A stretch of DNA of 64,000 bases, taken from assembly GCA_014872805.1 (NCBI GenBank), contig WKFN01000009.1, positions 1 to 64,000 on the forward strand, given 5' to 3'. Below the pieces are notes generated by a model. The model saw only the letters and a program-made list of their open reading frames with translations. It did no database searches and was not told the DNA's origin. Source of the stretch: Opacimonas sp014872805 (GTDB lineage Bacteria > Pseudomonadota > Gammaproteobacteria > Enterobacterales > Alteromonadaceae). Position 1 is the first letter of the stretch, and each line of letters opens with the position of its first letter. The translations under genes and the position numbers were made by a program. Of the stretch, positions 8,817 through 17,112 are shown in pieces.

Positions 8817-11800
8817 ATGTGGGAAATCTATTCCATCGGGGATTCGGCTTTTTTAGAGCAGGTCTTGAACGCTGTCGCGATGATCACTGGTACAGGCGAC
8901 TTTACTTCAATGGTTCGTATTGGCTTGCTCATTGGGGTATTGATGGTCTCTGTTCAGGCATTGATGCAAGGTGGTCGTGGGATTAACTTTCAACACGTTT
9001 TAGTCTCATGGCTAGTCTTTGCAACCATGTTTGGACCCAGTACCCGAGTGAGCATTGAGGATGCGTACACGGGGCAAGTTCGAGTGGTTGATAATGTACC
9101 CATCGGTGTTGCTGCCGCAGGTAGTACGATTTCAACTGTTGGCTTTCAAATCACGCGATTGTTTGAAACGGCGTTCTCAACTCCCGCGATGACGGAATAC
9201 GGCTTTGCATCCAGTTTACAGTCACTGATTAAAGTGAGAAAACAGGTGATGGATCGCTCTGGGTTGGGTGATGCAAATCGTGTCGGCGGCTCGGATATCG
9301 AGCAATCATGGTTTAACTACATTAAAGAGTGCACCTTGATTGGTATCGACATTGGCCAAAAGAACCTCGATCAGGTGCTGAGTGATCCTAACCCGATGAC
9401 TGCGATTAGGTTTGATTCGCGCATTTATGGCACGCGCATCATGCTCAGTGGTAGCAGTAGCGATTTGGACTGCACCGATGCCTATAGCCAACTGAAACTC
9501 ATGACAGAATCAACCTTCATTCCGAGGCTTAAACAGGTTCTGTCAGCCTCATTGGGGACTTCATCAGCCACTGACACTGATGACGTGATCCGAAATGCGC
9601 TGAATAACCTTGGTTTGGCTTCGGTTAACACCCAAGAGTACATGACCGCGTCAGTGCTTTTGCCTATTTATGAGCAAAGCGTGACGGGCAAGTATATGGA
9701 TGATCAAGCTTTCACCGCAGCCGTTATGGTTAACCAAGCGATTGAGCAGCGCAATACACAATGGGCGGCGGAGCAGACCCTGTTCCAAAGTATCGTTCGT
9801 CCGATGATGACGTTTTTTGAGGGGTTCATTTACGCCATCACCCCTTTGATGGCCTTTGTGATTGCCCTTGGCCAAATCGGGATGCGAATGGCCGGGAAGT
9901 ACTTGTTAATCCTGCTTTGGATTCAACTTTGGATGCCTGTCATGGCCATCATTAACCTGTATATTCATTTAACCGTTGCAGGGAAAATGTCGGCGCTTGA
10001 TGCCTTTGCAGGTACAGAAGTGCCATCTTTTGCTGGGATGATGCAGATGGATTCAGTGCTGCAAACCTGGATAGCTACTGGCGGCATGTTGGCGTCGAGT
10101 GTTCCGGCAATTTCGCTCATGCTCGTGTATGGCTCAGCAATAACCGCAACCCACTTGGCTGGACGTCTTCAAAACGGCGATGCCATTGATGAAAAGCTGG
10201 CTAGTCCAGATGTCTCAAAAAATGCCCCGGTGATGCAATCACAGTCAATGTTCCAAAATTCAGCCCTCACTGGTTCTGCAATGACCGGTGCGTCAAACTT
10301 ACTAAGCAGTTTCTCTGTCGGAAACGCAGTGGGTTCAATGGTCGGCTCTACAAAAGAATCCATGACTCAGGCAACTCAAGCCTTTAGTCGTCAGGTTGGC
10401 AATACCATGAGCCGAACCTTTGGTGAAAAGCTAAGTTACGACAACCTTTCTTCGGTTGGACGTCAAATCGGTTCTTCTAATTCCGCATCTAGCGCCGTTG
10501 TTAATCAGGTTACTGATGACCTACAAACTCGGTATGGTTTCGGAGACGATAAAAAAGATGCTGTACGTGGCTTGGTATCTGGCGTGTTATCGGGAGGCCT
10601 AAGGGTCGGTGGCGATGGAACTATTACTAATCCCGGTGAGAAAGAAGTTGCTGATAAGGGTTTTCTTGGAAGGCTTCTTGGTACGGGCGGCAATGATTCT
10701 CCACAGGGCAACTTGCCAGGAATGGATAAGCCAGATTCATCTCGTGTACCAAAACTATCAAGGGTACGAGCTGGGTTGGATTTAGGTGGTAACTTTAGTG
10801 GCCAAGTTGAGTCGTCAGAAGGCAGTTCTCGGTCTACGACCGCAAATACGCTCACTGGGGAGATGCAAAGCTTGGCATCGAGTGATTCACGACGTGCTGA
10901 GTTTCGCGATGCGATGGTTAAAGACCTTTCAGATTCAAGACGCTCTGGCGTTGAGATGTCGTTGTCTAATCAAGACTATCAGTCACTTCAGAGTTCAGCA
11001 CAAGACGTTATCACGGCATCAAACCGCTTTAGTGAGCTTGATCAGGCCAGCTACAGTCTATCAGGACAAAGGAACACGGATGGTGCGACGTTAACTCGAT
11101 TAGCAGCGGATAATCCTGAAGTCATGGATTATTTAGGTCGCTATATGAACCAGCATGTTGAAGCCGGTAACCGATTACGTGAAAACCTTCCAATGTATCA
11201 GCGCTTGTTACCTGATGATAATCAGGCGTATGTGGCCGCAGCTATGGAGTCTTTAACCTATAGCAATTCTTCAACGCCCGCTGAACGGGACAATGATTAT
11301 CAAGCAGCAATGACTGTTATGGCCATGGCTACCGGAGCCGATTTACGATCAATTCAGCCGCGCTCAAATGAAGGCTTGTCATCAACTGCACCTACTTTTG
11401 GTGGTACTCAAAGCCAAGTTGAATCGGGTGTATTGGGCGGCTACGAGGATGCAGCAACAGTTCAAACTCAGTTCAACGCAGCTCAATCGGCTTACCAAAC
11501 CAATCTGTCTGGTATAGATGGACAGTTGAATGCGCATCAGCAGCAAGCTCAGCAGGCCGTAGCTACTGACACAAGTACCTATCAATCTGGACTAAACAGT
11601 GAAGCTGGATCTCAGTGGCGATCACGCATTATGGCTGATGATAGCGGAGTTTCTGGTGCTGAAATGTTCTTCAACAGCGCCAGTGCAATTGGTGATTTCA
11701 GTGGCAAGCATACTGATGCAGCACTGCATACCTTGAATTACTTTGGCGAAGACTATGAGAGTTACAAAGAACAAGCGCTTGAAGATCCTGGCTCACGAGG

Positions 11801-12386
11801 TTTCTTGCACAACGCTACGGTGGCCAGCAAATCAACCTGGGATGGCTTAAAAGCCGCCGTTGATGCAGGAACCTCTTTGGAAAACCCATTGACGGCGTTT
11901 AATGATGCATACAGTGGATCGAGTTCGCAGTATGCTTCCGAAGTAAACTGGGGCACTAAGTCTGAAGCCATGTTGGCGGGGGCATTCGGTGCAGCAGTTA
12001 ACAATCGATATGGTGAGTTCCTAGAGCAGTATGCTGATGATTTTAAAAAGGAAGCATACAGCGAAGGGCAGAGAATGGGATTGACCCCGATTCAAAGCCA
12101 AGTGTTCGCTCAAGCTTTCAATGAAGGTTTGGCGGGGCGCGTATTCAACTCTGAAGACTCATCGAGTTGGTCGCCTGAAATGCTAGGTCTAAGGGAGCAA
12201 ATGCTAAATGAGTATCGTCAAAAGGATGAGAGTGGCGCTTACATCCCTGACAGTGTGTCTGAAGAAGATAAAGCATTTGTGGATAAGCAGATAGCGGTGA
12301 TCTCAAATGCATCGCTTGCGGGAGATTATGCTCAGAACAACTTGATCGATATTAGGGCCTATAACCAAGCATCAGGAAGGAACTGA
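8817..12386 (+). CDS. traG: Conjugative transfer protein TraG (mating-pair stabilisation, exclusion target)
   Basis: The 1189-aa inner-membrane protein has a hydrophobic N-terminal third with helices at about 30-50, 60-75, 330-360 and 365-390, and more near 420-450. A long hydrophilic region rich in Ser, Gly and Gln extends to the C-terminus. It matches the TraG family of F/SXT systems: the N-terminus works in pilus assembly, and the periplasmic C-terminal part acts in mating-pair stabilisation and is the partner recognised by Eex of the recipient. That specificity makes the C-terminus the part most worth comparing between S and R exclusion groups. It is the last gene of its operon and ends just before a hairpin shared with the convergent gene. 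Confidence 0.95.
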   Translation: MWEIYSIGDSAFLEQVLNAVAMITGTGDFTSMVRIGLLIGVLMVSVQALMQGGRGINFQHVLVSWLVFATMFGPSTRVSIEDAYTGQVRVVDNVPIGVAAAGSTISTVGFQITRLFETAFSTPAMTEYGFASSLQSLIKVRKQVMDRSGLGDANRVGGSDIEQSWFNYIKECTLIGIDIGQKNLDQVLSDPNPMTAIRFDSRIYGTRIMLSGSSSDLDCTDAYSQLKLMTESTFIPRLKQVLSASLGTSSATDTDDVIRNALNNLGLASVNTQEYMTASVLLPIYEQSVTGKYMDDQAFTAAVMVNQAIEQRNTQWAAEQTLFQSIVRPMMTFFEGFIYAITPLMAFVIALGQIGMRMAGKYLLILLWIQLWMPVMAIINLYIHLTVAGKMSALDAFAGTEVPSFAGMMQMDSVLQTWIATGGMLASSVPAISLMLVYGSAITATHLAGRLQNGDAIDEKLASPDVSKNAPVMQSQSMFQNSALTGSAMTGASNLLSSFSVGNAVGSMVGSTKESMTQATQAFSRQVGNTMSRTFGEKLSYDNLSSVGRQIGSSNSASSAVVNQVTDDLQTRYGFGDDKKDAVRGLVSGVLSGGLRVGGDGTITNPGEKEVADKGFLGRLLGTGGNDSPQGNLPGMDKPDSSRVPKLSRVRAGLDLGGNFSGQVESSEGSSRSTTANTLTGEMQSLASSDSRRAEFRDAMVKDLSDSRRSGVEMSLSNQDYQSLQSSAQDVITASNRFSELDQASYSLSGQRNTDGATLTRLAADNPEVMDYLGRYMNQHVEAGNRLRENLPMYQRLLPDDNQAYVAAAMESLTYSNSSTPAERDNDYQAAMTVMAMATGADLRSIQPRSNEGLSSTAPTFGGTQSQVESGVLGGYEDAATVQTQFNAAQSAYQTNLSGIDGQLNAHQQQAQQAVATDTSTYQSGLNSEAGSQWRSRIMADDSGVSGAEMFFNSASAIGDFSGKHTDAALHTLNYFGEDYESYKEQALEDPGSRGFLHNATVASKSTWDGLKAAVDAGTSLENPLTAFNDAYSGSSSQYASEVNWGTKSEAMLAGAFGAAVNNRYGEFLEQYADDFKKEAYSEGQRMGLTPIQSQVFAQAFNEGLAGRVFNSEDSSSWSPEMLGLREQMLNEYRQKDESGAYIPDSVSEEDKAFVDKQIAVISNASLAGDYAQNNLIDIRAYNQASGRN

Positions 12387-12396
12387 AAATAGAAGG

Positions 12397-12428
12397 TAGC
12401 CAGCTTGTGGTGGGCTGGCTATTTTTTT
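12397..12428. terminator. Terminator between traG and the convergent eex-like gene
   Basis: TAGCCAGC and GCTGGCTA form an 8-bp stem with a 9-base loop, followed on the + strand by a T run. It ends traFHG transcription. The stop codon of the convergent gene lies inside the right arm of the stem (12419-12421). Confidence 0.85.
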
Positions 12429-12850
12429 GGCTTTTTGGGATACCTTGGATAAAAGCCATCAAAAAACGAATGGAGCTTATACCAATACCATTTTTCTTCA
12501 ATGCTTAAAGTTCTACCCGAATCTTTAACTTGGCTGCTCAAGAATCTAATTCCAGTACAAATAGCTAAGAAAAAGAGTCCCAATCCAACAATTGTCCAAC
12601 TCGCTTGCCAATATGCGATTGCTACAAGCAGAGTGATGATGGCTATAAGTCCGATGGGATTACAGGTCGCTTTGAATCCCAAGTAGCTGAAAAAAACGAC
12701 GGTGCAGAACAGAAATGGCAGAGCCGCTAACTTGGCAGATGCCGTTAATATTTCTGATGGAAAAAAATGAGCCGCAGCCAAAGTCACCAGAAAAAGCCCC
12801 AGAGATATAAACCAGCAGCGTGCTGGTAAAGATTTAAGTAAGTTTGTCAT
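12419..12850 (-). CDS. eex: Small inner-membrane protein in the eex position (entry exclusion)
   Basis: From the Met at 12850 the protein has 143 residues with four hydrophobic segments (about 12-28, 38-55, 62-76, 83-100) and a basic cytosolic tail rich in Lys and Pro. An in-frame upstream Met would add 7 residues, but the 143-aa form fits the length I recall for Eex of SXT/R391. Eex in the recipient inner membrane blocks redundant transfer by recognising TraG of the donor. Its place directly after traG, its size and its topology support the call; I could not compare sequence with Eex-S or Eex-R, so the exclusion group is undetermined. Confidence 0.7.
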   Translation of the reverse strand: MTNLLKSLPARCWFISLGLFLVTLAAAHFFPSEILTASAKLAALPFLFCTVVFFSYLGFKATCNPIGLIAIITLLVAIAYWQASWTIVGLGLFFLAICTGIRFLSSQVKDSGRTLSIEEKWYWYKLHSFFDGFYPRYPKKPKK

Positions 12851-12904
12851 CTTAGTACTCTCAAAGTGCACGGGCGGTGCACAATCAAATCATGTATCAG
12901 CATG

Positions 12905-13438
12905 TTAGTTCTCAAAAAGTGCTCTAGTGGTTTGCTCAGCCATAATCTCGCACACAGGACATTTAAGCTGAATGCGCTGTTGAGATACCGTCAAATACAG
13001 ACTACCGCATCGACACCGGTGTAAGGATGCAAGCTGTGATCTTAAATCACGAGCTAGAACCCAACCTTCATTGATGGTCAGTTTTTTCCAGGGGATTTCA
13101 GCTGGAAGGTCTGCCTCTTCTCTTGCAACCAAGTACGCATCGTAAGCCTTCATCAAAGCATCGATATTTAATTGCTTGTAGACATTATCACCACCAATAT
13201 TGACATATAGCGCCATCAGCAGGGAGCCTTCAACTAGGGCTCTTCTGCTTTTAACGATGGCATCAGATTCTGGCAATTGACCAGGACAAGGTGACTTGCC
13301 AGTCACTTCTTTGTGCAGCCTTCTGATAATGTGGATTGGCAAACCTGTATCGAGCGCGATAATGGTCGTTCGAAATCCGTACTTAATAAGCAGCGAGGCT
13401 CGGGTAAACAGCTCACTTTTGGACAGGTTATCAATCAT
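12905..13438 (-). CDS. setC: SetC, FlhC-like transcriptional activator of conjugation genes
   Basis: The 177-aa protein has the FlhC layout: an N-terminal helical part with a helix-turn-helix-like segment (YGFRTTIIALDTGLPIHIIR) and a C-terminal zinc site with Cys142, Cys144, Cys160 and Cys163 (RCRCGS and KCPVCE). With SetD it forms the master activator that turns on int and the tra operons in SXT/R391. Its ATG overlaps the setD stop by 4 bases (ATGA), so the pair is translationally coupled in the SetR-repressed leftward operon. All four metal ligands are intact. Confidence 0.93.
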   Translation of the reverse strand: MIDNLSKSELFTRASLLIKYGFRTTIIALDTGLPIHIIRRLHKEVTGKSPCPGQLPESDAIVKSRRALVEGSLLMALYVNIGGDNVYKQLNIDALMKAYDAYLVAREEADLPAEIPWKKLTINEGWVLARDLRSQLASLHRCRCGSLYLTVSQQRIQLKCPVCEIMAEQTTRALFEN

Positions 13439-13734
13439 GCATCCCCCTTGTTGTTTAGGGTTGATAATAAATAAGCGATTCTTGGGATACCTGTGCCTTT
13501 GCTCTTCACCATCTCAATCAGTTGGCTTTGGTTACCCCTTGGTTGAAACAGCATGAATGATGAGGTCGCCACTCGTTGCAGGTCGTCAACACCGGCATTA
13601 ATCAGTGCATCCACCACGTCGCGTGTAAGTCCAAAGCGCAAGACCGCCTCTTGCGGATCAATTCGCGATAATTCACGTGCTGCGTGTAGGTACGCCAAAT
13701 TTAATTGATAGAAGTCTTGTTGATTGGTTGTCAT
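13435..13734 (-). CDS. setD: SetD, FlhD-like partner of SetC
   Basis: The 99-aa protein matches FlhD in size and in its all-helical N-terminus (QLNLAYLHAARELSRIDPQEAVLRFGL). FlhD-type proteins form the ring onto which FlhC-type subunits assemble. It is the gene just before setC in the leftward operon, overlaps setC by 4 bases and is overlapped at its own start by 4 bases by the transglycosylase gene. Expression should rise when the SOS response removes SetR. Confidence 0.92.
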   Translation of the reverse strand: MTTNQQDFYQLNLAYLHAARELSRIDPQEAVLRFGLTRDVVDALINAGVDDLQRVATSSFMLFQPRGNQSQLIEMVKSKGTGIPRIAYLLSTLNNKGDA

Positions 13735-14279
13735 TGACGGACCTCCAGTTCATGTAAAATATTGCGATAGATAGAAAGCACTCTTTGCCCATACCAGCGT
13801 GCACGCTCTTCGTTCCAACTGTGATAGCGGCCTATGCCAAGCTCTAAATCGTTTGGTGAAGACTTGATTGCTTCGGCCAAAATACTGGAGCCGACAGTAA
13901 GGTTGGTGATGGGGTCTAGCAGTTCAGCTGCTGAGCTCACTCGATGCCCATGCCAATGCAAATTGATTTGCATAAGGCCAATATCGAGCTGGTATTTTTC
14001 ACTCTCTTGAAGTGCCTGGTTTAACAGTTGCTCCGCTTCTGTCTTAGATTTGGCGTAGGTTGCGTTTGAACCATTGCGAATTGCGTATGGCCATGGACTG
14101 GTCATGTTAAGACCTCGATGTGAGGCTGACTCAGCCAAGGCAACGGCGTAGAGCATGACTGGATCAATACCAACACTTTGTGCTGCTTTTTCCCACTGAT
14201 AGCCCGGAAACGCATAGACTGAAGTGCTTGCGGACATGGCTATCACTAGGGCAACGGTTTTTGCTTTAATCGTTTTCAT
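13731..14279 (-). CDS. Lytic transglycosylase (SLT-like) of the SetR-controlled operon
   Basis: The 182-aa protein begins with a Sec signal (MKTIKAKTVALVIAMSASTS, cleavage near VYA). It carries a short SLT fold: catalytic Glu in LYAVALAESAS, then QLDIGLMQINLHWHG, then a C-terminal helix with GIGRYHSW. Such enzymes cut peptidoglycan so that conjugation machinery can cross the wall. It overlaps setD downstream and the DUF6475-like gene upstream, placing it firmly in the early leftward operon, not the tra operons. A homologue sits at this place in SXT-type elements, to my recollection. Confidence 0.85.
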   Translation of the reverse strand: MKTIKAKTVALVIAMSASTSVYAFPGYQWEKAAQSVGIDPVMLYAVALAESASHRGLNMTSPWPYAIRNGSNATYAKSKTEAEQLLNQALQESEKYQLDIGLMQINLHWHGHRVSSAAELLDPITNLTVGSSILAEAIKSSPNDLELGIGRYHSWNEERARWYGQRVLSIYRNILHELEVRQ

Positions 14280-14994
14280 TTTTGTCCTCTAATTGATTTT
14301 CGAGAAGCGCCTGAATGGCTTTCGGGCTTATTCTTTTCAAAGGCACTGCGCTAAAATTGGCGATGCCTCTCGTGTAAACTTGTGCCGCTTTTGACCAGTC
14401 ACCCACGGCAACAGGCGCTTGCATATCAAATCCTTTTTGCTGGTTCTGATGGTCTGCAATACCCTGTAATAGCCTTGGGTATTCACCCACTTCGTCCCGC
14501 AGCAAGTAAGCCTGGTAGCGTGTTAAAAACTCCTTTTGCTTAAAGGGGTATTCCCTGTCATCAACTTTGCAGAGTTCAACCCATCCCCCCATGTCTGAAA
14601 TCACGCGGTGGATAAGTGCATCGTCAAACATCACGGATGTCCAAGCACCAACCTGACGAACAGCCTTGTCAACTTTGTTCCAAGCAACCATGGCTCTTGA
14701 ACCCGAGTTGCCATCGATATGCTTGATGACGTCAGCGGGCTTTGGAAAAAATTGCCCAGTATCCGGTGATTGAATATGCCGAGTCAGACCGATTCGCACT
14801 TCTTCAATGCTATAAGCACGAAGGGCTTCAAATGCGATGGATAGCAATTGCGGTGATACGCTTTTGCCATACATGGCCCAAGCTGCTCCCCAAACTTCAG
14901 CAAACTCGCGTTTATCAACCTCCTGCACTTGAACGAACCTCCCGAATACCTGGTCCGGCCCAGCTTTCAGCGATGCGACGATTGCTTTCTTCAA
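14266..14994 (-). CDS. Phage-replication-associated protein, DUF6475-like
   Basis: The 242-aa soluble protein has an N-terminal helical part (EFAEVWGAAWAMYGKSVSPQLL) and a conserved block VGAWTSVMFDDALIHRVI followed by MGGWVELCK. That block is what I associate with the DUF6475 family found next to phage replication genes. Its place after a winged-helix protein in a lambda-like early operon parallels the O/P pair, but a helicase-loader role is only inference. The predicted ATG lies 80 bases inside the preceding gene in another frame. The next in-frame Met, at residue 42, would remove conserved-looking sequence, so I keep the long overlap. Confidence 0.65.
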   Translation of the reverse strand: MKKAIVASLKAGPDQVFGRFVQVQEVDKREFAEVWGAAWAMYGKSVSPQLLSIAFEALRAYSIEEVRIGLTRHIQSPDTGQFFPKPADVIKHIDGNSGSRAMVAWNKVDKAVRQVGAWTSVMFDDALIHRVISDMGGWVELCKVDDREYPFKQKEFLTRYQAYLLRDEVGEYPRLLQGIADHQNQQKGFDMQAPVAVGDWSKAAQVYTRGIANFSAVPLKRISPKAIQALLENQLEDKNEND

Positions 14995-15784
14995 TATTCA
15001 ATTGGTGATTGCTGCACTTTAGGCTCGTCGATGATTGCTGTACTTCATCAATGCGAACGTACTCGTCTTCCCATTGCCGGTTTAAAAGCCAGTTATGTGG
15101 CATAGGGGTCTTAGTCCGATCTTGATACTGCAATCGGTTGTCTCGTTGCTCTTTCCAGCGTGTTAGCACTTCCAAGGCGAGTTCATGGTCTTCATTGAGG
15201 CCCATGCGTAGCCATTCTTCTTTGGCTTTAGCTTTTTTTTCTTTGCGTATTTGTACATCCCAGAAGTCTTCAAACTGTATCTGGTCAACAGTTTTAACTG
15301 TTGGTTTATTGCTTCTCTCAGAGTCATCCGACCGTTGAGAGTCCCTTACCGGGTTGCCATCAGGCATAAACAATGTTGAAAATTCTTCTGGTAGCCGAGC
15401 TTGAAAAGCGGCAAGAGATTTCAAAAGCGATGCCATACCAACGAAGTCGGCAGGTACATCTTTAAGCAACCGAAAGGCTGCCTTACCTTGGTTTGGGTTT
15501 TCGATTGGGTTGTGCTTCAGAAAGCTCCGAATCAAAGTCCAACCGGATTCCTCGCAACGAATCAGGAACTGATCTTGTTCTAACTCACTTAACGCCTTGG
15601 CAACCTGTTGCTCATCCCAGTTCAAGTCAGAAGCAACGTAACCAATCGGCAGTCGAAAGCAGCCAAGCAAATTACAATGCGGGCATGTAAGCAAGTACAG
15701 TCCTAGCAACTTCGCTGAGTCACTCCAGGACAAAACATTTTGCTTTAGCCAAAAGCGGGTATAGACCTTGCCATAATCACGCAT
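14915..15784 (-). CDS. Winged-helix protein, phage replication-initiator-like
   Basis: The 289-aa protein opens with a phage-type motif (YGKVYTRFWLKQNVLSWSDSAKLLGLYLLTCPHCNLLGCF) and a winged helix (VASDLNWDEQQVAKALSELEQDQFL) at about 20-100, like the DNA-binding N-termini of phage O/DnaT/DnaD-type replication proteins. A charged linker follows, then a C-terminal helical region at about 165-230 (FEDFWDVQIRKEKKAKAKEEW) of the sort seen in such proteins. Its likely role is DNA replication or partition of the excised element, inferred from architecture and operon position. It follows the cro-like gene by 55 bases and precedes the DUF6475-like gene with an 80-base overlap. Confidence 0.7.
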   Translation of the reverse strand: MRDYGKVYTRFWLKQNVLSWSDSAKLLGLYLLTCPHCNLLGCFRLPIGYVASDLNWDEQQVAKALSELEQDQFLIRCEESGWTLIRSFLKHNPIENPNQGKAAFRLLKDVPADFVGMASLLKSLAAFQARLPEEFSTLFMPDGNPVRDSQRSDDSERSNKPTVKTVDQIQFEDFWDVQIRKEKKAKAKEEWLRMGLNEDHELALEVLTRWKEQRDNRLQYQDRTKTPMPHNWLLNRQWEDEYVRIDEVQQSSTSLKCSNHQLNIEESNRRIAESWAGPGIREVRSSAGG

Positions 15785-15839
15785 GGAGGTACTCGCTTTT
15801 GTGTTTACGTAAAATGCTGACCATTACTTGCCCTTAATC

Positions 15840-16091
15840 CTACTGGTTACTGGCTTTCAGCTCGCTTGGGCATTCGGGGTAGATGTCCGGTCTTAACTGG
15901 GATCGGGTTACCTGTCCTTGCGTAGCTTGTTCGATGGGTAAAACGAATTCAGCGGGAACACGCCCTGATTTATTCAACCAAAACCAGACGTTTTGCTGTT
16001 TTGAGTTGATGGCTCTTGCTAATGCTGATTGCCCGCCGACCAAGTCAATGGCACGGCGGAGATGTTTTTGTGTCGTTTTGAACACTTCCAT
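15840..16091 (-). CDS. Cro-like (CroS-type) repressor
   Basis: The 83-aa protein is almost entirely one helix-turn-helix domain (AIDLVGGQSALARAINSKQQNVWFWLNKS) of the YdaS/Cro type. It is the first gene leftward from the operator cluster, divergent from setR, as cro is to cI. In SXT a Cro-like protein from this place (CroS) represses setR and is needed for full induction. A good AGGAG site at 16096-16100 fixes the ATG. The gene name is inferred from position and fold. Confidence 0.8.
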   Translation of the reverse strand: MEVFKTTQKHLRRAIDLVGGQSALARAINSKQQNVWFWLNKSGRVPAEFVLPIEQATQGQVTRSQLRPDIYPECPSELKASNQ

Positions 16092-16100
16092 ACCGTCTCC

Positions 16101-16200
16101 TGTTACAATAATAACTGTTACAAGATTGAATGTTACAGTTTAAACTGTAGATAAGTCAACAGTTAAAATTGTTGAAAGACTACAGTTTTATTTGTAGAAT
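16101..16200. promoter_or_regulatory. SetR/Cro operator cluster with divergent promoters
   Basis: Repeated dyads of one type are visible. A perfect 16-bp palindrome TACAGTTTAAACTGTA lies at 16134-16149, and imperfect relatives lie at 16157-16174 (CAACAGTTAAAATTGTTG), 16180-16197 (CTACAGTTTTATTTGTAG) and 16101-16122. A leftward promoter TTGACT-N18-TAACAT (16159 to 16130) encloses the palindrome. A rightward promoter TTGAAA-N17-TAGAAT (16172-16200) is overlapped by the third dyad. Binding at the palindrome would block the leftward promoter, and binding at 16180-16197 would block setR. This is the lambda-like switch described for SXT; the assignment of individual operators is mine. Confidence 0.85.
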
Positions 16201-16208
16201 GCGGGCTT

Positions 16209-16856
16209 ATGAAAACTTTATCCGAACGACTAAACCATGCCTTGCAGCTTACTGGGGTAACTCAGTCTGAGTTGGCTCGTCGCATTGGTATCAAACAGCA
16301 GTCGATCAGCCAGATTTGCTCTGGTAAATCGGCTAGGTCTCGTTACACCATGCAGATCGCGGAGGCGCTTCGCGTGAATGCTCATTGGCTCGCCACAGGT
16401 GATGGCGAGATTGGCTTGGGGGTCGGTAATGTAGAAGTCGGGCCTGATATTAAGGTAAGAATTCCTCTCATTAACTGGGTTCAGGCCGGTGATTGGACTG
16501 AAATAGCGGAGGGATTTGCCCATGAAGATGCTGAGGAGTGGCGTGAAGTCACTGGGAAAGCACATGAGGGTTGTTTCTCACTTCGCGTAAAAGGCGACAG
16601 TATGGAAAATCCAAGCGGAAAAAAATCCATACCTGAGGGGGCAGTGATCGTTGTTGATCCTGAGTTACCTTACTCTTCAGGTTCATTGGTTGTTGCGCGT
16701 TTGGATGATTCGAAAGAAGCAACCTTTAAGCAGTTGGTTATTGATGGTGAACAGAAGTATCTAAAACCTTTGAACCCGCAATACCCTGCAATACCGATCA
16801 ACGGCAACTGCACCATCATCGGTGTAGTACGACAAGCTATCATCGATTTCTGGTAG
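16209..16856 (+). CDS. setR: SetR, CI-like SOS-cleavable repressor
   Basis: The 215-aa protein has an N-terminal helix-turn-helix (VTQSELARRIGIKQQSISQI, about 17-36) and a C-terminal S24/LexA-type peptidase domain. The self-cleavage site is Ala93-Gly94, with catalytic Ser131 (KGDSM) and Lys174 (ATFKQL). RecA-stimulated self-cleavage after DNA damage would release the leftward operon and SetCD. The promoter -10 (TAGAAT) ends only 8 bases before the ATG and no Shine-Dalgarno is present, so the mRNA is probably leaderless, like lambda cI from PRM. It is the last gene of the element before prfC. Confidence 0.95.
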   Translation: MKTLSERLNHALQLTGVTQSELARRIGIKQQSISQICSGKSARSRYTMQIAEALRVNAHWLATGDGEIGLGVGNVEVGPDIKVRIPLINWVQAGDWTEIAEGFAHEDAEEWREVTGKAHEGCFSLRVKGDSMENPSGKKSIPEGAVIVVDPELPYSSGSLVVARLDDSKEATFKQLVIDGEQKYLKPLNPQYPAIPINGNCTIIGVVRQAIIDFW

Positions 16857-17112
16857 CGAAGGAATTTGTGGTTTAGCCACAGTTGTTCATGAGCTGAAGA
16901 AGCAACGATTGCAAACAGCTACAACTGAGCATTGGTGCACGCTGAGAGTAAATGGTAACCGATTAGATAACCATTGATTGTTTATAAAGTCAAGATCAGC
17001 GAAAATAGCGGCCAATTACGATTAACACGACGGATTTGACAAGCGAAGAACTGAAAAGAGAGTACTTCCAAAAGTGTGTACAAATCCGTGTACAAACTAA
17101 AAGAATTTATAC
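16857..17112. other. Right terminal non-coding segment of the element, leading into prfC (attR)
   Basis: This 256-bp segment holds no credible gene. In SXT/R391 integrants the element supplies the new promoter and first codons of prfC, so the prfC promoter should lie here; TTGACA at 17036-17041 is a candidate -35 without a convincing -10. A direct repeat GTGTACAAA occurs at 17076-17084 and 17089-17097. attR itself should overlap about 17113-17165, in the first codons of prfC. The exact core cannot be set without attL. Confidence 0.6.
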
